Source: Roseburia rectibacter
GTDB taxonomy: Bacteria; Bacillota; Clostridia; Lachnospirales; Lachnospiraceae
Direction of reading: 5' to 3'
NCBI RefSeq assembly: GCF_014287515.2
Contig: NZ_CP092473.1
Span: forward strand, 957,001 to 1,021,000
Length of the DNA stretch: 64,000 nt
Position 1 is the first letter of the stretch. Every line of letters begins with the position of its first letter. Below are positions 1 through 8,817 of this stretch, piece after piece. The translations under genes were made by a program, and so were the position numbers. The notes below the pieces were generated by a model. The model was not told the origin of the DNA. It ran no database searches and saw only the letters and a list, made by a program, of their open reading frames with translations.

Positions 1-1062
1 GTGCTCATGTACAAAACATGTGGGATCAGCACTTATTTTCAGATGGTTGCAGACATGTTTCTCTATGCGGGAAACTCAAATGACGGACATACGATCGGCA
101 ACATGGTGGTGATCAATTTCAAGGGAACTGTGCGTGGAATGTTGTTACTTGCCGTGATCTATGTTATTTATCTGGCAGCAGCAAAAATAAAAAGGCTTGC
201 GCCGGTTATTGGATATGGTATGATCGCTGTGGCAGTGCTTTTGCTGGCAGGAGCAGTTTTAGGCGCAGATCAGATTGCAGGATTATCGATCCTGTACCGT
301 GTACTTGGAGATTATCTGAATGCAGTTGCAGTGATAAAAGCCATGATGTATGTATGTGCAGTTCTGATCTTAAGAGACAAAGAAACTTCGGAAGAATTTA
401 AAATACTTACACTAGCATCCTGTGCGCTTGCAGTCCTGATGCCGATCGGTTCAAATGTGGGAATCACACATCTGTGTAATGAAGCGTTTTATATTCTGCC
501 ATATATTTTGATCTGTGCTGGAGAGAAAATCAGAAAGTCAGAGAACAATAGAAAAATTGTTGTGATTATATTCACAATATGGTGCGTGATATTAACTGCG
601 TCACAGAGTCTATATATGACAAAGGCATACGTAAGAGATAAAGAACAAAAGCAGCAGTTTACACTTGATGAACTGCGTGGCATCAGGTATGATACAGCTA
701 TTGTCCTGCCAATGGAAGAAGTGGTGAACTTTATAAAATCATATGGCGGGGAAAGCGATAAAATGGTTGCCTGTGGTGCAATTCCGATATTACATTATCT
801 GACAGGAAGGGCACCATATATTACAGGCTGCGGCGGCTGGATCGAGACAGATTATGTCACGGCAGAAGAGATAAAACAGCAGCTTGATGCATCGGCAGAG
901 TCAGACAGCGGCGGAAAAACAATGCCGCTTGTGGTTTTTAATAAAACAGCGCTTGACAAACCGTCGGAAAAGACGGACGTGGTTTTGTCATTTGTAAAGA
1001 AATATTCTTACCAGCAGGTATTTGAAAATGAAGAATATAAAGTGTATGCAAAGAAAAATTGA
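1..1062 (+). CDS. Polytopic membrane protein, C-terminal part (5' end outside window)
   Basis: The reading frame is open from the first base, so the N-terminus lies upstream of the window. About six hydrophobic segments (roughly residues 42-60, 69-90, 105-122, 138-150, 155-172 and 183-203) are followed by a soluble tail of about 150 residues. I see no catalytic motif. The position just ahead of fucosyltransferase and exporter genes suggests a role in surface polysaccharide synthesis, for instance a polymerase or lipid-linked-sugar glycosyltransferase, but this is inference from context. The DUF6056-type protein at 27224 has a similar membrane-rich layout. Function unknown. Confidence 0.75.
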   Translation: MLMYKTCGISTYFQMVADMFLYAGNSNDGHTIGNMVVINFKGTVRGMLLLAVIYVIYLAAAKIKRLAPVIGYGMIAVAVLLLAGAVLGADQIAGLSILYRVLGDYLNAVAVIKAMMYVCAVLILRDKETSEEFKILTLASCALAVLMPIGSNVGITHLCNEAFYILPYILICAGEKIRKSENNRKIVVIIFTIWCVILTASQSLYMTKAYVRDKEQKQQFTLDELRGIRYDTAIVLPMEEVVNFIKSYGGESDKMVACGAIPILHYLTGRAPYITGCGGWIETDYVTAEEIKQQLDASAESDSGGKTMPLVVFNKTALDKPSEKTDVVLSFVKKYSYQQVFENEEYKVYAKKN

Positions 1063-1118
1063 AGTATATGGGCAGTTGAACCACCGGATATTACAGAAAA
1101 GTATGAGGTAACAGAGAA

Positions 1119-2021
1119 ATGATAGCAGTAAAAATTGGAGACGGCATGGGTAACCAGCTGTTTAATTATGCCTGCGGCTATGCCCAGGCAAGGCGGGAGA
1201 ACGATTCACTGCTTCTTGATATTTCGGAATGTGATAATTCCACTCTGCGGGATTTTGAGCTTGACAAGTTTCATCTGAAATATGATAAAAAGGAATCATT
1301 TCCAAATCATAATTTAGGTCAGAAGATTTACAAGCACATAAGACGTGCGTTAAAATATCATGTGATCAAAGAACGCGAGGTGTATCATAACCGTGGCCAC
1401 CGTTATGATGTGAATGATATTGATCCGGGAGTATATAAGAAAAAATTTATACGTGATAAATATCTGTATGGTTATTGGCAGCATCTTGCTTATTTTGAAG
1501 AATATTTAGACGAGATCACTGCGATGATGACGCCGGCTTATGAGCAGAGTGAGACAGTGAAAAAGTTACAGGAAGAGTTCAAAAAGACGCCAACCTGCGC
1601 CGTGCACGTCAGAGGCGGGGATATCATGGGACCTGCCGGTATTTATTTTAAACATGCCATAGAGCGGATGGAACAGGAAAAACCGGGTGTGCGGTATATC
1701 GTGTTTACCAATGATATGGAGCGTGCAAGGGAAGCACTTGCCTCCATATTAGAAAGTCAGAAACAGGAAGCAGGCGGGGATCAGCTGAAAAATGAAGTGT
1801 GTCAGATGGAAAACAGGCTGGAGTTTGTCACGCAGCTTGGAAAATTTTCTGACGTGGACGAATTTTTCCTGATGGCAGCATGCCAGAACCAGATATTGTC
1901 AAACAGTACATTTTCGACATGGGCAGCTTATCTGAATCAGAATCCGGATAAGACGGTCATTATGCCGGATGATCTTTTAAGTGAGCGGATGTGTCAGAAA
2001 AACTGGATAATTTTAAAATAA
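1119..2021 (+). CDS. Alpha-1,2-fucosyltransferase-type glycosyltransferase (GT11)
   Basis: 300 residues, the usual size of bacterial GT11 enzymes, which move L-fucose from GDP-fucose onto the 2-OH of an acceptor sugar. The N-terminal GMGNQLFNY block (about residues 9-17) and the HVRGGD motif at residues 163-168 are GT11 hallmarks; the latter belongs to the GDP-fucose site. A conserved SNSTFSTWAA block lies near the C-terminus. GDP-fucose would come from gmd, fcl and manC further downstream. The enzyme is cytoplasmic. The gene sits 13 bp ahead of the ABC exporter, so the two are probably cotranscribed. The acceptor cannot be read from sequence. Confidence 0.9.
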   Translation: MIAVKIGDGMGNQLFNYACGYAQARRENDSLLLDISECDNSTLRDFELDKFHLKYDKKESFPNHNLGQKIYKHIRRALKYHVIKEREVYHNRGHRYDVNDIDPGVYKKKFIRDKYLYGYWQHLAYFEEYLDEITAMMTPAYEQSETVKKLQEEFKKTPTCAVHVRGGDIMGPAGIYFKHAIERMEQEKPGVRYIVFTNDMERAREALASILESQKQEAGGDQLKNEVCQMENRLEFVTQLGKFSDVDEFFLMAACQNQILSNSTFSTWAAYLNQNPDKTVIMPDDLLSERMCQKNWIILK

Positions 2022-2034
2022 GAAAGGCAAAAGA

Positions 2035-3780
2035 ATGAAAGATTTGGTAAAAAGTGTATTAAAAGTTTTTGACGGAAAACAGAAGCGGAAACTTGTCGGA
2101 ATGATGTTTCTGATACTGATCAATTCCGGCGTCAGCCTGCTTGGTGTTTCTGTGTTATCCCCGTTTATCACAGCGGTAATGAATCCGGAACAGTTATTAA
2201 AAAATGATATCATACGTTCTGTTTATGATGGATTTCATATGCAGAATACAAATCAGCTGATCACATTTTTATGTGTGCTGATCATTATTGTGTATATTGC
2301 CAAAAATGCATTTATTATTTTCATCAATAATATGCTGTATTGTTTTTCCTATTATGGAAAGCGCGAGATGCAGGATCGTATGATGAAATATTATATCAGC
2401 AGGGATTATACATTTTTTCTGAATCATAACAGTGCAGAGCTGATGCGTGATATCAATACAGATCCGGAAATGTTTTATGCGGCGGTATTAAATATGCTTC
2501 AGCTTATGTCAGAGCTCTGTGTCAGCCTGATCTTAGTCGGATATCTACTGGTAAAAGATGCCCTGCTTACTTTAGGTGTTGCATTTGCAATGGTTATTAT
2601 GGTGTTTATCTTTATGAAAAAACTGCGCCGTACCTTAGCGCGTTTCGGTGATGACAGAAGAAAATACAATGCCAATATCTTACAGTGCATGCAGCAGGCG
2701 TTTGGTGGCATCAAAGAGATCAAGATTGCAAACCGTGAGGCATATTTTGAAGGGGAATTTGTAAAGCAGAACGGTCTTTATACGTATGTGATCAAACAGA
2801 ACTCTTTCTTAAGTTCCATTCCAAAGCCGATCATGGAAGCACTCTGCATCACAGGAATGATGGCAGCGATCGTTGTCCGTATCAATGCAACTTCCACAAG
2901 CCCGGAGCAGTTTGTCGGAACACTTGCGGTGTTTGCAGCGGCAGCATTTGCCCTGCTTCCTTCGGCAAATAAAATGTCAGAATATTTAGGATCGATCATC
3001 CATAACGGTGTCGTGATCCACAAGATCGGCGAAGAGTACGCTGCGATCCGCGATATGGAGATCCAGACAGAAAAAGAAGAAAACTACAAAAAAGTAACCT
3101 TGGACAAAGAAATCAAAGTCGAAGACATGACCTTCCATTACCCGGACACAGAGGATGCTGTATTATCCCATGTAAATGTGACAATCCCAAAGAACAAGTC
3201 CGTTGCATTTATTGGACCATCCGGTGCAGGAAAGACCACGATGGTCGATCTGATCCTTGGAGTTTTAAAACCACAGGCAGGAAAGATCACGGTAGATGGC
3301 ATGGATATCAAAGAATCTTATCGTGGATGGCATGACAAGATCGGTTATATTCCGCAGACAATCTATATGTTAGACGATACGATCCGCAACAATATTGCAT
3401 TTGGAAGGACAGAAGGCATTGATGATGCAGATATCTGGGAAGCCTTAAAACAGGCGCAGCTGGATGAATTTGTGAAGTCACTGGATGAAGGGCTTGATAC
3501 AATGATCGGAGAAGCAGGTGTCCGCTTATCCGGTGGACAGCGTCAGCGTATCGGTATTGCGCGGGCACTTTACCGCAGACCGGAAGTGCTTGTTCTTGAC
3601 GAGGCAACTTCCGCACTGGATACGGAAACAGAGGCTGCTGTCATGGAAGCAATCGACAGCCTGCAGGGAAAAATGACAATGCTTATCATAGCACACCGTC
3701 TGTCTACCATTAAAAACTGTGATATGGTATATCAGGTAGAGGGCGGAAGTGTGACAAGGAAAGAAAAGGAAAGCGTATGA
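2035..3780 (+). CDS. One-chain ABC exporter (membrane domain fused to ATPase), possible lipid-linked oligosaccharide flippase
   Basis: 581 residues. The N-terminal half holds about six membrane segments (residues about 20-320). The C-terminal half is an ABC ATPase with Walker A GPSGAGKTT near residue 394, signature LSGGQRQR near 498, Walker B VLVLDEAT and the H-loop histidine in IIAHRLST. Exporters of this architecture (MsbA, PglK) act as dimers and move lipids or lipid-linked sugars across the membrane. The position between two fucosyltransferase-like genes suggests it flips the polysaccharide repeat unit, replacing a Wzx protein; that substrate is inference. The next gene overlaps it by 4 bp, indicating translational coupling. 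Confidence 0.85.
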   Translation: MKDLVKSVLKVFDGKQKRKLVGMMFLILINSGVSLLGVSVLSPFITAVMNPEQLLKNDIIRSVYDGFHMQNTNQLITFLCVLIIIVYIAKNAFIIFINNMLYCFSYYGKREMQDRMMKYYISRDYTFFLNHNSAELMRDINTDPEMFYAAVLNMLQLMSELCVSLILVGYLLVKDALLTLGVAFAMVIMVFIFMKKLRRTLARFGDDRRKYNANILQCMQQAFGGIKEIKIANREAYFEGEFVKQNGLYTYVIKQNSFLSSIPKPIMEALCITGMMAAIVVRINATSTSPEQFVGTLAVFAAAAFALLPSANKMSEYLGSIIHNGVVIHKIGEEYAAIRDMEIQTEKEENYKKVTLDKEIKVEDMTFHYPDTEDAVLSHVNVTIPKNKSVAFIGPSGAGKTTMVDLILGVLKPQAGKITVDGMDIKESYRGWHDKIGYIPQTIYMLDDTIRNNIAFGRTEGIDDADIWEALKQAQLDEFVKSLDEGLDTMIGEAGVRLSGGQRQRIGIARALYRRPEVLVLDEATSALDTETEAAVMEAIDSLQGKMTMLIIAHRLSTIKNCDMVYQVEGGSVTRKEKESV

Positions 3781-4610
3781 GTAGTGAACCGATGATAATT
3801 ATAGAACCGTGTGCAGGGCTTGGAAACAGGCTGCTTGGTTTAGGATCTGCCTATGCAGTGGCAAAGAAATTAGACCGTAAACTGGTCGTGATGTGGAAAC
3901 GTGAAGTCGGATGCAATATCCGTTTTCAGGAATTATTTGATCTGCCGTTTGAAGTCGTTGAGATCAGTGAGAATGGTCTCAAAAAAGAGCCGGTAGCACA
4001 GATACTTGGAGACCGTGCCAAAAAGAAATGGAGAAATTCGGCAGACCGTTTTCTGGAGTGTGATGAGGTGGAAAAAATCAAAGAGCGGGAAGGATATGAG
4101 GGATTATTCCGCCTGATCGAACAGACTCCGGTTATTTATTTAAAGGCATTTGGACCGATCTGCGAAGTTACAGCAGAGAGTTATTCCTTTGTAAAACCAA
4201 GTAAAAATATTGAAGAAAAGGGTGCATATCTGTTCCGGGAACTGACCGGGCAATGTGTGGGGGTACATGTCAGAAGAACCGATCATACGGAGGCGATCGC
4301 AAACAGTCCGCTGGCACTCTTTGCCGAACGAATGAAAAAAGAACTGGAAACAGCAGCAGACACCAGCTTTTTTGTAGCAACCGATGATAAAGAAGTGCGC
4401 AGGGAGTTAAAAGAATTACTGCCGGACGCAAAACTGATTTTCCCACAGTCGGATGTGATCGACCGTGATTCGAAAGAGGGAATTGAGGAGGCATTTATTG
4501 AAATGCTTGCGTTGTCAAAGTGCAGAAAGATTTTAGGAAGTTATAATAGTACATTCAGTTTACTGCCATCGTATATTGGTAATATACCGCTTGAGACGGT
4601 GCACAAGTAA
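3777..4610 (+). CDS. Fucosyltransferase-like protein with HVRRTD motif
   Basis: 277 residues. It begins with an EPCAGLGNRLLGLGSAYAVAK block and carries HVRRTD at about residue 164. This layout is shared by GDP-fucose-dependent enzymes of the NodZ/GT23 and O-fucosyltransferase type, where the arginine of HxRR contacts GDP-fucose. A SYNSTFSLLPSY block near the end parallels the SNSTFSTW block of the GT11 neighbour. The ATG overlaps the stop of the ABC exporter (ATGA), so translation is coupled. The family call is moderately sure; linkage and acceptor are unknown. Confidence 0.7.
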   Translation: MSSEPMIIIEPCAGLGNRLLGLGSAYAVAKKLDRKLVVMWKREVGCNIRFQELFDLPFEVVEISENGLKKEPVAQILGDRAKKKWRNSADRFLECDEVEKIKEREGYEGLFRLIEQTPVIYLKAFGPICEVTAESYSFVKPSKNIEEKGAYLFRELTGQCVGVHVRRTDHTEAIANSPLALFAERMKKELETAADTSFFVATDDKEVRRELKELLPDAKLIFPQSDVIDRDSKEGIEEAFIEMLALSKCRKILGSYNSTFSLLPSYIGNIPLETVHK

Positions 4611-4674
4611 ATGCGGGAATGTTTTTGACAAAGATGCTGTCATTTAGAAAAGACAGTGCAGGGACGGAGAAAAT

Positions 4675-5403
4675 ATGGAACTTACGACATGCAATATTTT
4701 AGGTCTTGATATCCTTGTGACGGATATGAAAAAGACCATAAATCTGATCGAGCAGAATATAGAGCAGTTGAGAGGGCAGTATATCTGTGTGGGAAACGTG
4801 CATACGACAGTGATGGCGCACGATGATCCGCAGTATCATACTGTACAGGCAGGTGCGGCATTTGTCCTGCCGGATGGCGGACCACTTTCCGGTTACAGCA
4901 GGAAACACGGATTCCCGGATGCAGAGCGTGTGACAGGACCGGATCTGATGCTTGCATTATTTGCACGCGATAACGGACTGAAACATTATTTTTACGGAAG
5001 CAGTGAAGAGACGCTTTCACTGTTAAAAGAAAAACTGACGGAAAAATATCCGCATCTGCAGATTGCGGGAATGGTATCGCCGCCATTTCGTGAGTTATCC
5101 GAAGAGGAGGATAAAGAAATGGTGGATAAGATCAATGCGTCCGGAGCAGATATTATCTGGGTGGGATTAGGTGCTCCGAAACAGGAAAAGTGGATGTATG
5201 CACACAAAGACCGTGTCAATGGCGTGATGATCGGTGTTGGAGCCGGATTTGATTACCATGCAGGAAATATTAAGCGTGCACCGGGCTGGATGCAGAAATT
5301 AAGTTTAGAATGGCTGTATCGTCTCATGCAGGATCCGAAGAGACTGTTTAAACGCTATCTGGTAACCAATACACGTTATCTGTGGCTGATTCACCGGAAA
5401 TAA
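4675..5403 (+). CDS. WecG/TagA/CpsF-family glycosyltransferase (GT26)
   Basis: 242 residues, normal for GT26. Characteristic blocks are DGGPLSGYSRKHG, ERVTGPDLM, YGSSEETLSLLKEKL, the WVGLGAPKQEKWM signature and GVGAGFDYHAGNIKRAPGWMQKLSLEWLYRL. Members move ManNAc or ManNAcA onto undecaprenyl-linked GlcNAc (TagA, WecG) or build capsules (CpsF); they are cytoplasmic and membrane-associated. It likely adds the second sugar of the lipid-linked repeat unit, after the initiating transferase encoded at 23715. The donor sugar cannot be read from sequence. Confidence 0.9.
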   Translation: MELTTCNILGLDILVTDMKKTINLIEQNIEQLRGQYICVGNVHTTVMAHDDPQYHTVQAGAAFVLPDGGPLSGYSRKHGFPDAERVTGPDLMLALFARDNGLKHYFYGSSEETLSLLKEKLTEKYPHLQIAGMVSPPFRELSEEEDKEMVDKINASGADIIWVGLGAPKQEKWMYAHKDRVNGVMIGVGAGFDYHAGNIKRAPGWMQKLSLEWLYRLMQDPKRLFKRYLVTNTRYLWLIHRK

Positions 5404-5441
5404 TTGTGAAATATAAATTTGAGATATAAAAGTATGGAATT

Positions 5442-5458
5442 GTTACAATTTTTGTAAC
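5442..5458 (+). promoter_or_regulatory. Short perfect hairpin upstream of asnB
   Basis: GTTACAA and TTGTAAC form a perfect 7-bp inverted repeat around TTT, 63 bp before the asnB start. There is no T-run after it, so a terminator is unlikely. It could be an operator or part of the leader. Confidence 0.35.
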
Positions 5459-5477
5459 TATACAAGAATGGAGATCA

Positions 5478-5504
5478 GTGTGAAAAATGGAATTTTTCGC
5501 ACAC
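5478..5504 (+). promoter_or_regulatory. Leader hairpin, copy 1 (upstream of asnB)
   Basis: GTGTGAAAAAT and ATTTTTcgCACAC form an inverted repeat with a two-base bulge, 16 bp ahead of the asnB ATG. The same sequence recurs ahead of fcl and manC in this locus, each time followed by an AATGGAGA ribosome site. It may be an RNA processing, stability or attenuation element. Confidence 0.6.
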
Positions 5505-5520
5505 GGGAATGGAGAGTAGT

Positions 5521-7395
5521 ATGTGTGGAATTTACGGTGTAGTCAATAAAAAGATAGACCGGGAACTGGCAATGAAATGTTTAAATACGATGATCCATCG
5601 TGGACCAGATGGCTATGGATTGTGGCAGGAGGACGGTGTGACATTAGGACACCGCAGACTGTCGATCCTAGATCTTTCAAATGCCGGGAGTCAGCCGATG
5701 TCCTATGCCAATGAACGTTACTGGATGACATTTAACGGTGAGATCTATAACTTTATCGAGATCAGGGACGAATTACAGAAAAAAGGATATACATTCCGCA
5801 GTGCCAGTGATTCCGAGGTGATCATGGCTTCATTCTGCGAGTGGGGTGAAGCATGCGTGGACCGTTTCAATGGCATGTGGACATTTGCTATCTGGGATAA
5901 ACAGACAAAACAGCTTTTCATTTCCAGAGACCGTTTCGGGGTAAAACCGTTATTTTATGCTGAACTGCCGGATGGCGGTTTTGCATTTGCATCGGAGATG
6001 AAAGTTATTCTGCCGTTACTTCCGAAAGTGGAGGCAAATAAGCCGATGTTTGACCGTTATTTTGCGGACAACCATTATGAATCACAGCCGGAGTGTCTGA
6101 TCCGTGGAATCAAACGTTTCCCGGCGGGGCACAATGCATGGGTAAAAGATGGGAAAATCATCCTGAAGCGTTACTGGAATACCTTAGACCATCTGATCTG
6201 TGTACCGGATTCCTATGAGGAGCAGGTAGAGCAGTTTCGTGAGCTGTTTTTAGATGCCTGCAAGATCCGTATGAGAAGTGACGTGACACTTGGTACCGGA
6301 CTTTCCGGTGGTCTTGACTCCTCTGCTGTCATCTGTGCGATGTCTTATATTTCAAAGAATATGACAGATGAGCGCACCAACAATGACTGGCAGCACGCCT
6401 ACGTGGCATGTTTTCCGGGAACAGCACAGGATGAGACAAAATATGCAAAACAGGTTACGGATTTTCTTGGAATCAGCCACACCTTTATGAATATCGATTC
6501 CGCAGTGTCTGAGCGTGAGTTTTTGCGACAGCTATACTGTTTCGAGGAACTCTGGGGCAATCCGCAGGTGCCGATGATGGAACTTTACAAGAAAGAGAGA
6601 GAACTTGGAACCACAGTTTCCCTTGATGGGCATGCAGCGGACGAACTGTTTGCGGGATATGGGTTTGACGTATTAAAAGCGTACCCGGATGCAAAGACAA
6701 AAGAAGAGATCGACATGATCACGACTGCATATCTAAATCAGGATGCGGAAGATGGAGTGAGTCAGCAGTCTGCTGCATTTAAAAAGCAGAGAAATAAACT
6801 CTATCGCGAGTATATGCTGAAATATCATGCCAAAAAACTGCTCGGCAGGGAGACTGTAAAGAGTGCATATTCGGATCATCCCAACTGGAACCAACTGGAT
6901 AATCTCAATAAAACATTATTTGTTTCCACACATGAGACGATCCTGCCGACACTTTTACGTAACTATGACAGGGACAGTATGGCAGCCGGAGTTGAGATCC
7001 GTATGCCGTTTCTGGATTACCGGATCGTGGAATTTGCATTTTCCATTGGCTGGCGTTCAAAACTTCATGGCGGTTTTTCAAAATCGATCGTCCGTGATGC
7101 AGGTGCGTCTTTTATGCCAAAAGAGATTGCTTACCGCCGTACCAAGCTGGGATTTAATGCGCCGATCCTTGACTGGATGCGTGGACCATACCGGGAGTTT
7201 TTTGAAGATACTGTGGCATCGGCAGATTTTGCAAACTGCAGCCTGATCGATGATCCCGCAAAAGTGCGCAGTGACCTTTCCGATTTTCTTGCAGGTAAAA
7301 ATGCCACGTTTCATCAGGCGGCAGATATCTGGAACAGGATTCAGCCGTATCTGTGGGAGCGTGCACTGATCAAACAGGATTGGATACAGGAGTAA
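5521..7395 (+). CDS. asnB: Asparagine synthase-type glutamine-hydrolysing amidotransferase
   Basis: 624 residues from ATG 5521. This start puts the catalytic Cys at position 2 (MCGIYG), as required after Met removal, and has GGAGAG 4-9 bases upstream. The N-terminal class II glutaminase domain (about 1-200) is followed by an ATP-pyrophosphatase domain with SGGLDSSAV near residue 262. AsnB makes asparagine from aspartate, ATP and glutamine. Homologues in O-antigen and capsule loci amidate sugar acids instead. Its place between a glycosyltransferase and an acyltransferase favours the second role here, but asparagine synthesis is not excluded. A repeated leader hairpin precedes it. Confidence 0.9.
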   Translation: MCGIYGVVNKKIDRELAMKCLNTMIHRGPDGYGLWQEDGVTLGHRRLSILDLSNAGSQPMSYANERYWMTFNGEIYNFIEIRDELQKKGYTFRSASDSEVIMASFCEWGEACVDRFNGMWTFAIWDKQTKQLFISRDRFGVKPLFYAELPDGGFAFASEMKVILPLLPKVEANKPMFDRYFADNHYESQPECLIRGIKRFPAGHNAWVKDGKIILKRYWNTLDHLICVPDSYEEQVEQFRELFLDACKIRMRSDVTLGTGLSGGLDSSAVICAMSYISKNMTDERTNNDWQHAYVACFPGTAQDETKYAKQVTDFLGISHTFMNIDSAVSEREFLRQLYCFEELWGNPQVPMMELYKKERELGTTVSLDGHAADELFAGYGFDVLKAYPDAKTKEEIDMITTAYLNQDAEDGVSQQSAAFKKQRNKLYREYMLKYHAKKLLGRETVKSAYSDHPNWNQLDNLNKTLFVSTHETILPTLLRNYDRDSMAAGVEIRMPFLDYRIVEFAFSIGWRSKLHGGFSKSIVRDAGASFMPKEIAYRRTKLGFNAPILDWMRGPYREFFEDTVASADFANCSLIDDPAKVRSDLSDFLAGKNATFHQAADIWNRIQPYLWERALIKQDWIQE

Positions 7396-7398
7396 ACA

Positions 7399-8427
7399 AT
7401 GAAACGATATCAATATCTGGATGTGGCAAGGGGATTTGGACTTTTACTTGTCATCATTTCACATAGCTGCGGACTGAGCCGCTTTCTGATCAATTATTAT
7501 ATTCCGCTGTTTTTTGTGGTGTCGGGATATATTTATAAAGAAGGCAGAAGTTATAAAGAAAATATTTCTCACAAGGCAAAGCGCCTTTTGATACCATATT
7601 TTGGTTACAGTGCAGTACTTTTAGCAATCTATGCGTTAATGGGAAGGACATTTGCAGAGACAAAAGAGTCTGTATTTGGGATACTTTATTCCAGATACTG
7701 CCTATATGATACAACCGTTGTAACAGATAACGTTTACCTGTTTACGGTGGCAAATGGTGCGATGTGGTATCTGACAGCATTTTTTGCAGCAAGTCTTGTG
7801 TATCATCTGGTGATCGACCGCTGCCTTGCGGATAAGAAGTTCCTGATCGGTACGCTGATCGTTTTAACTGCGATCACCATGGCACTTGCTGACATTCCGG
7901 TACTCCTTCCGTGGAGCATTGATCTTGCCTGTGTTGGAACCATCTTCATGATCGCAGGAACTCTGCTTGGCAGAACGCAGTTTTTCGAAAAGAAATGGAA
8001 CATTCCACTGATCGTGGCAGTGCTTGCTATCTACATCCTGACAAGCTACCTTGATCCTGGTATTAACATGTCCATCCGCGAATACGGCATCTACGGAGCG
8101 CTCAGTGTACCATTCTTTATCATTGTAGGACTTACGGGCTCACTGCTCTGCATCTGGTTTGGAAAACTGATCGAAAATACTGCCCCAGGCAGATTCATCG
8201 CCTATGTCGGAAAAAATACGATCTTCCTGCTCGCCTTCCACATATTTGCCTTAGAAGTTGTCGAGCGTATCGCATCAAAATTCATCACAATCCCTGCACC
8301 GGGCGGCGCAGCAGTACCATTCGTACTGTATCACGCACTGCGCATCACAGTTGCAGTCTTAGGATGTCTTGCAGCTTCGGAATTATTGAACCGCATAAAA
8401 AAAAGCCTGCAGCAGAAGAATGTATAG
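7399..8427 (+). CDS. Acyltransferase family 3 membrane protein
   Basis: 342 residues with about ten membrane segments. The start, KRYQYLDVARGFGLLLVIISHSCG, is typical of acyltransferase 3 proteins; the conserved arginine in DVARG and the histidine of ISHS lie where the family has active-site residues. Members transfer acetyl or succinyl groups onto sugars of surface polymers at the membrane. The gene begins 3 bp after asnB and is clearly cotranscribed. Its last codons and stop form the first unit of a 42-bp tandem repeat running into the intergenic region, so the 3' end seems to have been duplicated by slippage. Confidence 0.88.
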   Translation: MKRYQYLDVARGFGLLLVIISHSCGLSRFLINYYIPLFFVVSGYIYKEGRSYKENISHKAKRLLIPYFGYSAVLLAIYALMGRTFAETKESVFGILYSRYCLYDTTVVTDNVYLFTVANGAMWYLTAFFAASLVYHLVIDRCLADKKFLIGTLIVLTAITMALADIPVLLPWSIDLACVGTIFMIAGTLLGRTQFFEKKWNIPLIVAVLAIYILTSYLDPGINMSIREYGIYGALSVPFFIIVGLTGSLLCIWFGKLIENTAPGRFIAYVGKNTIFLLAFHIFALEVVERIASKFITIPAPGGAAVPFVLYHALRITVAVLGCLAASELLNRIKKSLQQKNV

Positions 8428-8616
8428 AGTTTGTTCGCATTAAACCGTCTGCAGCAGAAGAATGTATAGAGCCAGTTCGCATTAAACCGCCTGCGGCGGA
8501 AGAATGTATAGAGCCAGTTTGTATTAAACTGTCTGCAGCAGAAGAATGTATAGAGTCCGTTCACATTAAACAGCCTGCGCCGAAAGACCAGGTAGAGATA
8601 GGTTGCGTTGAAACGC
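8407..8616. repeat. Five tandem 42-bp units (last one degenerate)
   Basis: Units start at 8407, 8449, 8491, 8533 and 8575. Each begins CTGC(A/G)GC(A/G)G(A/C)AGAATGTATAGAG or a decayed form and ends near ATTAAACNG. The unit length is divisible by three, so one frame stays open and encodes a 14-residue repeat containing AAEECIE. The first unit includes the stop codon of the acyltransferase gene; the TATAG recurs in units 1-4. There is no ribosome site for the repeat frame, so I do not call it a gene. Confidence 0.9.
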
Positions 8617-8637
8617 CTGTTGAAATATGATAATATA

Positions 8638-8777
8638 GCCAGGTGGGTGGGAGAGTTTTAAAAGAAGGTGCTGGGGAGCCGCCGGTCCTTAGCGACCGTA
8701 TTCTGGTCGCTTAGTACCGCTGCGAGCGACACGCAGCGCAAGCGTGCCTTCTTATAAAACCCTCCCACCCATCTGGC
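8638..8777. repeat. Palindromic element A: 34-bp inverted arms enclosing two hairpins
   Basis: Arms 8638-8671 and 8744-8777 are near-perfect reverse complements (core GGTGGGTGGGAG against CTCCCACCCA). Between them lie two hairpins: 8684-8718, containing AGCGACC and GGTCGCT around a 7-base loop, and 8718-8738, CGCTGCG/CGCAGCG. The whole folds as a three-way junction. It sits between the convergent acyltransferase and araC genes. It has no terminal T-run, so it is not a plain terminator, and no open frame. Confidence 0.85.
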
Positions 8778-8817
8778 TTTTGAAAACCTGCCCAGGCGTT
8801 ACAACGCGACCGAGCCA

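Noticed and set aside
8407..8616. CRISPR array
   Set aside because: Units are contiguous without spacers. No other regularly spaced repeats and no cas genes were seen in the window.
8364..8630. 88-codon repeat-containing open frame overlapping the acyltransferase end
   Set aside because: No ribosome site, starts inside the acyltransferase gene, and its openness is explained by a 42-bp repeat unit divisible by three.
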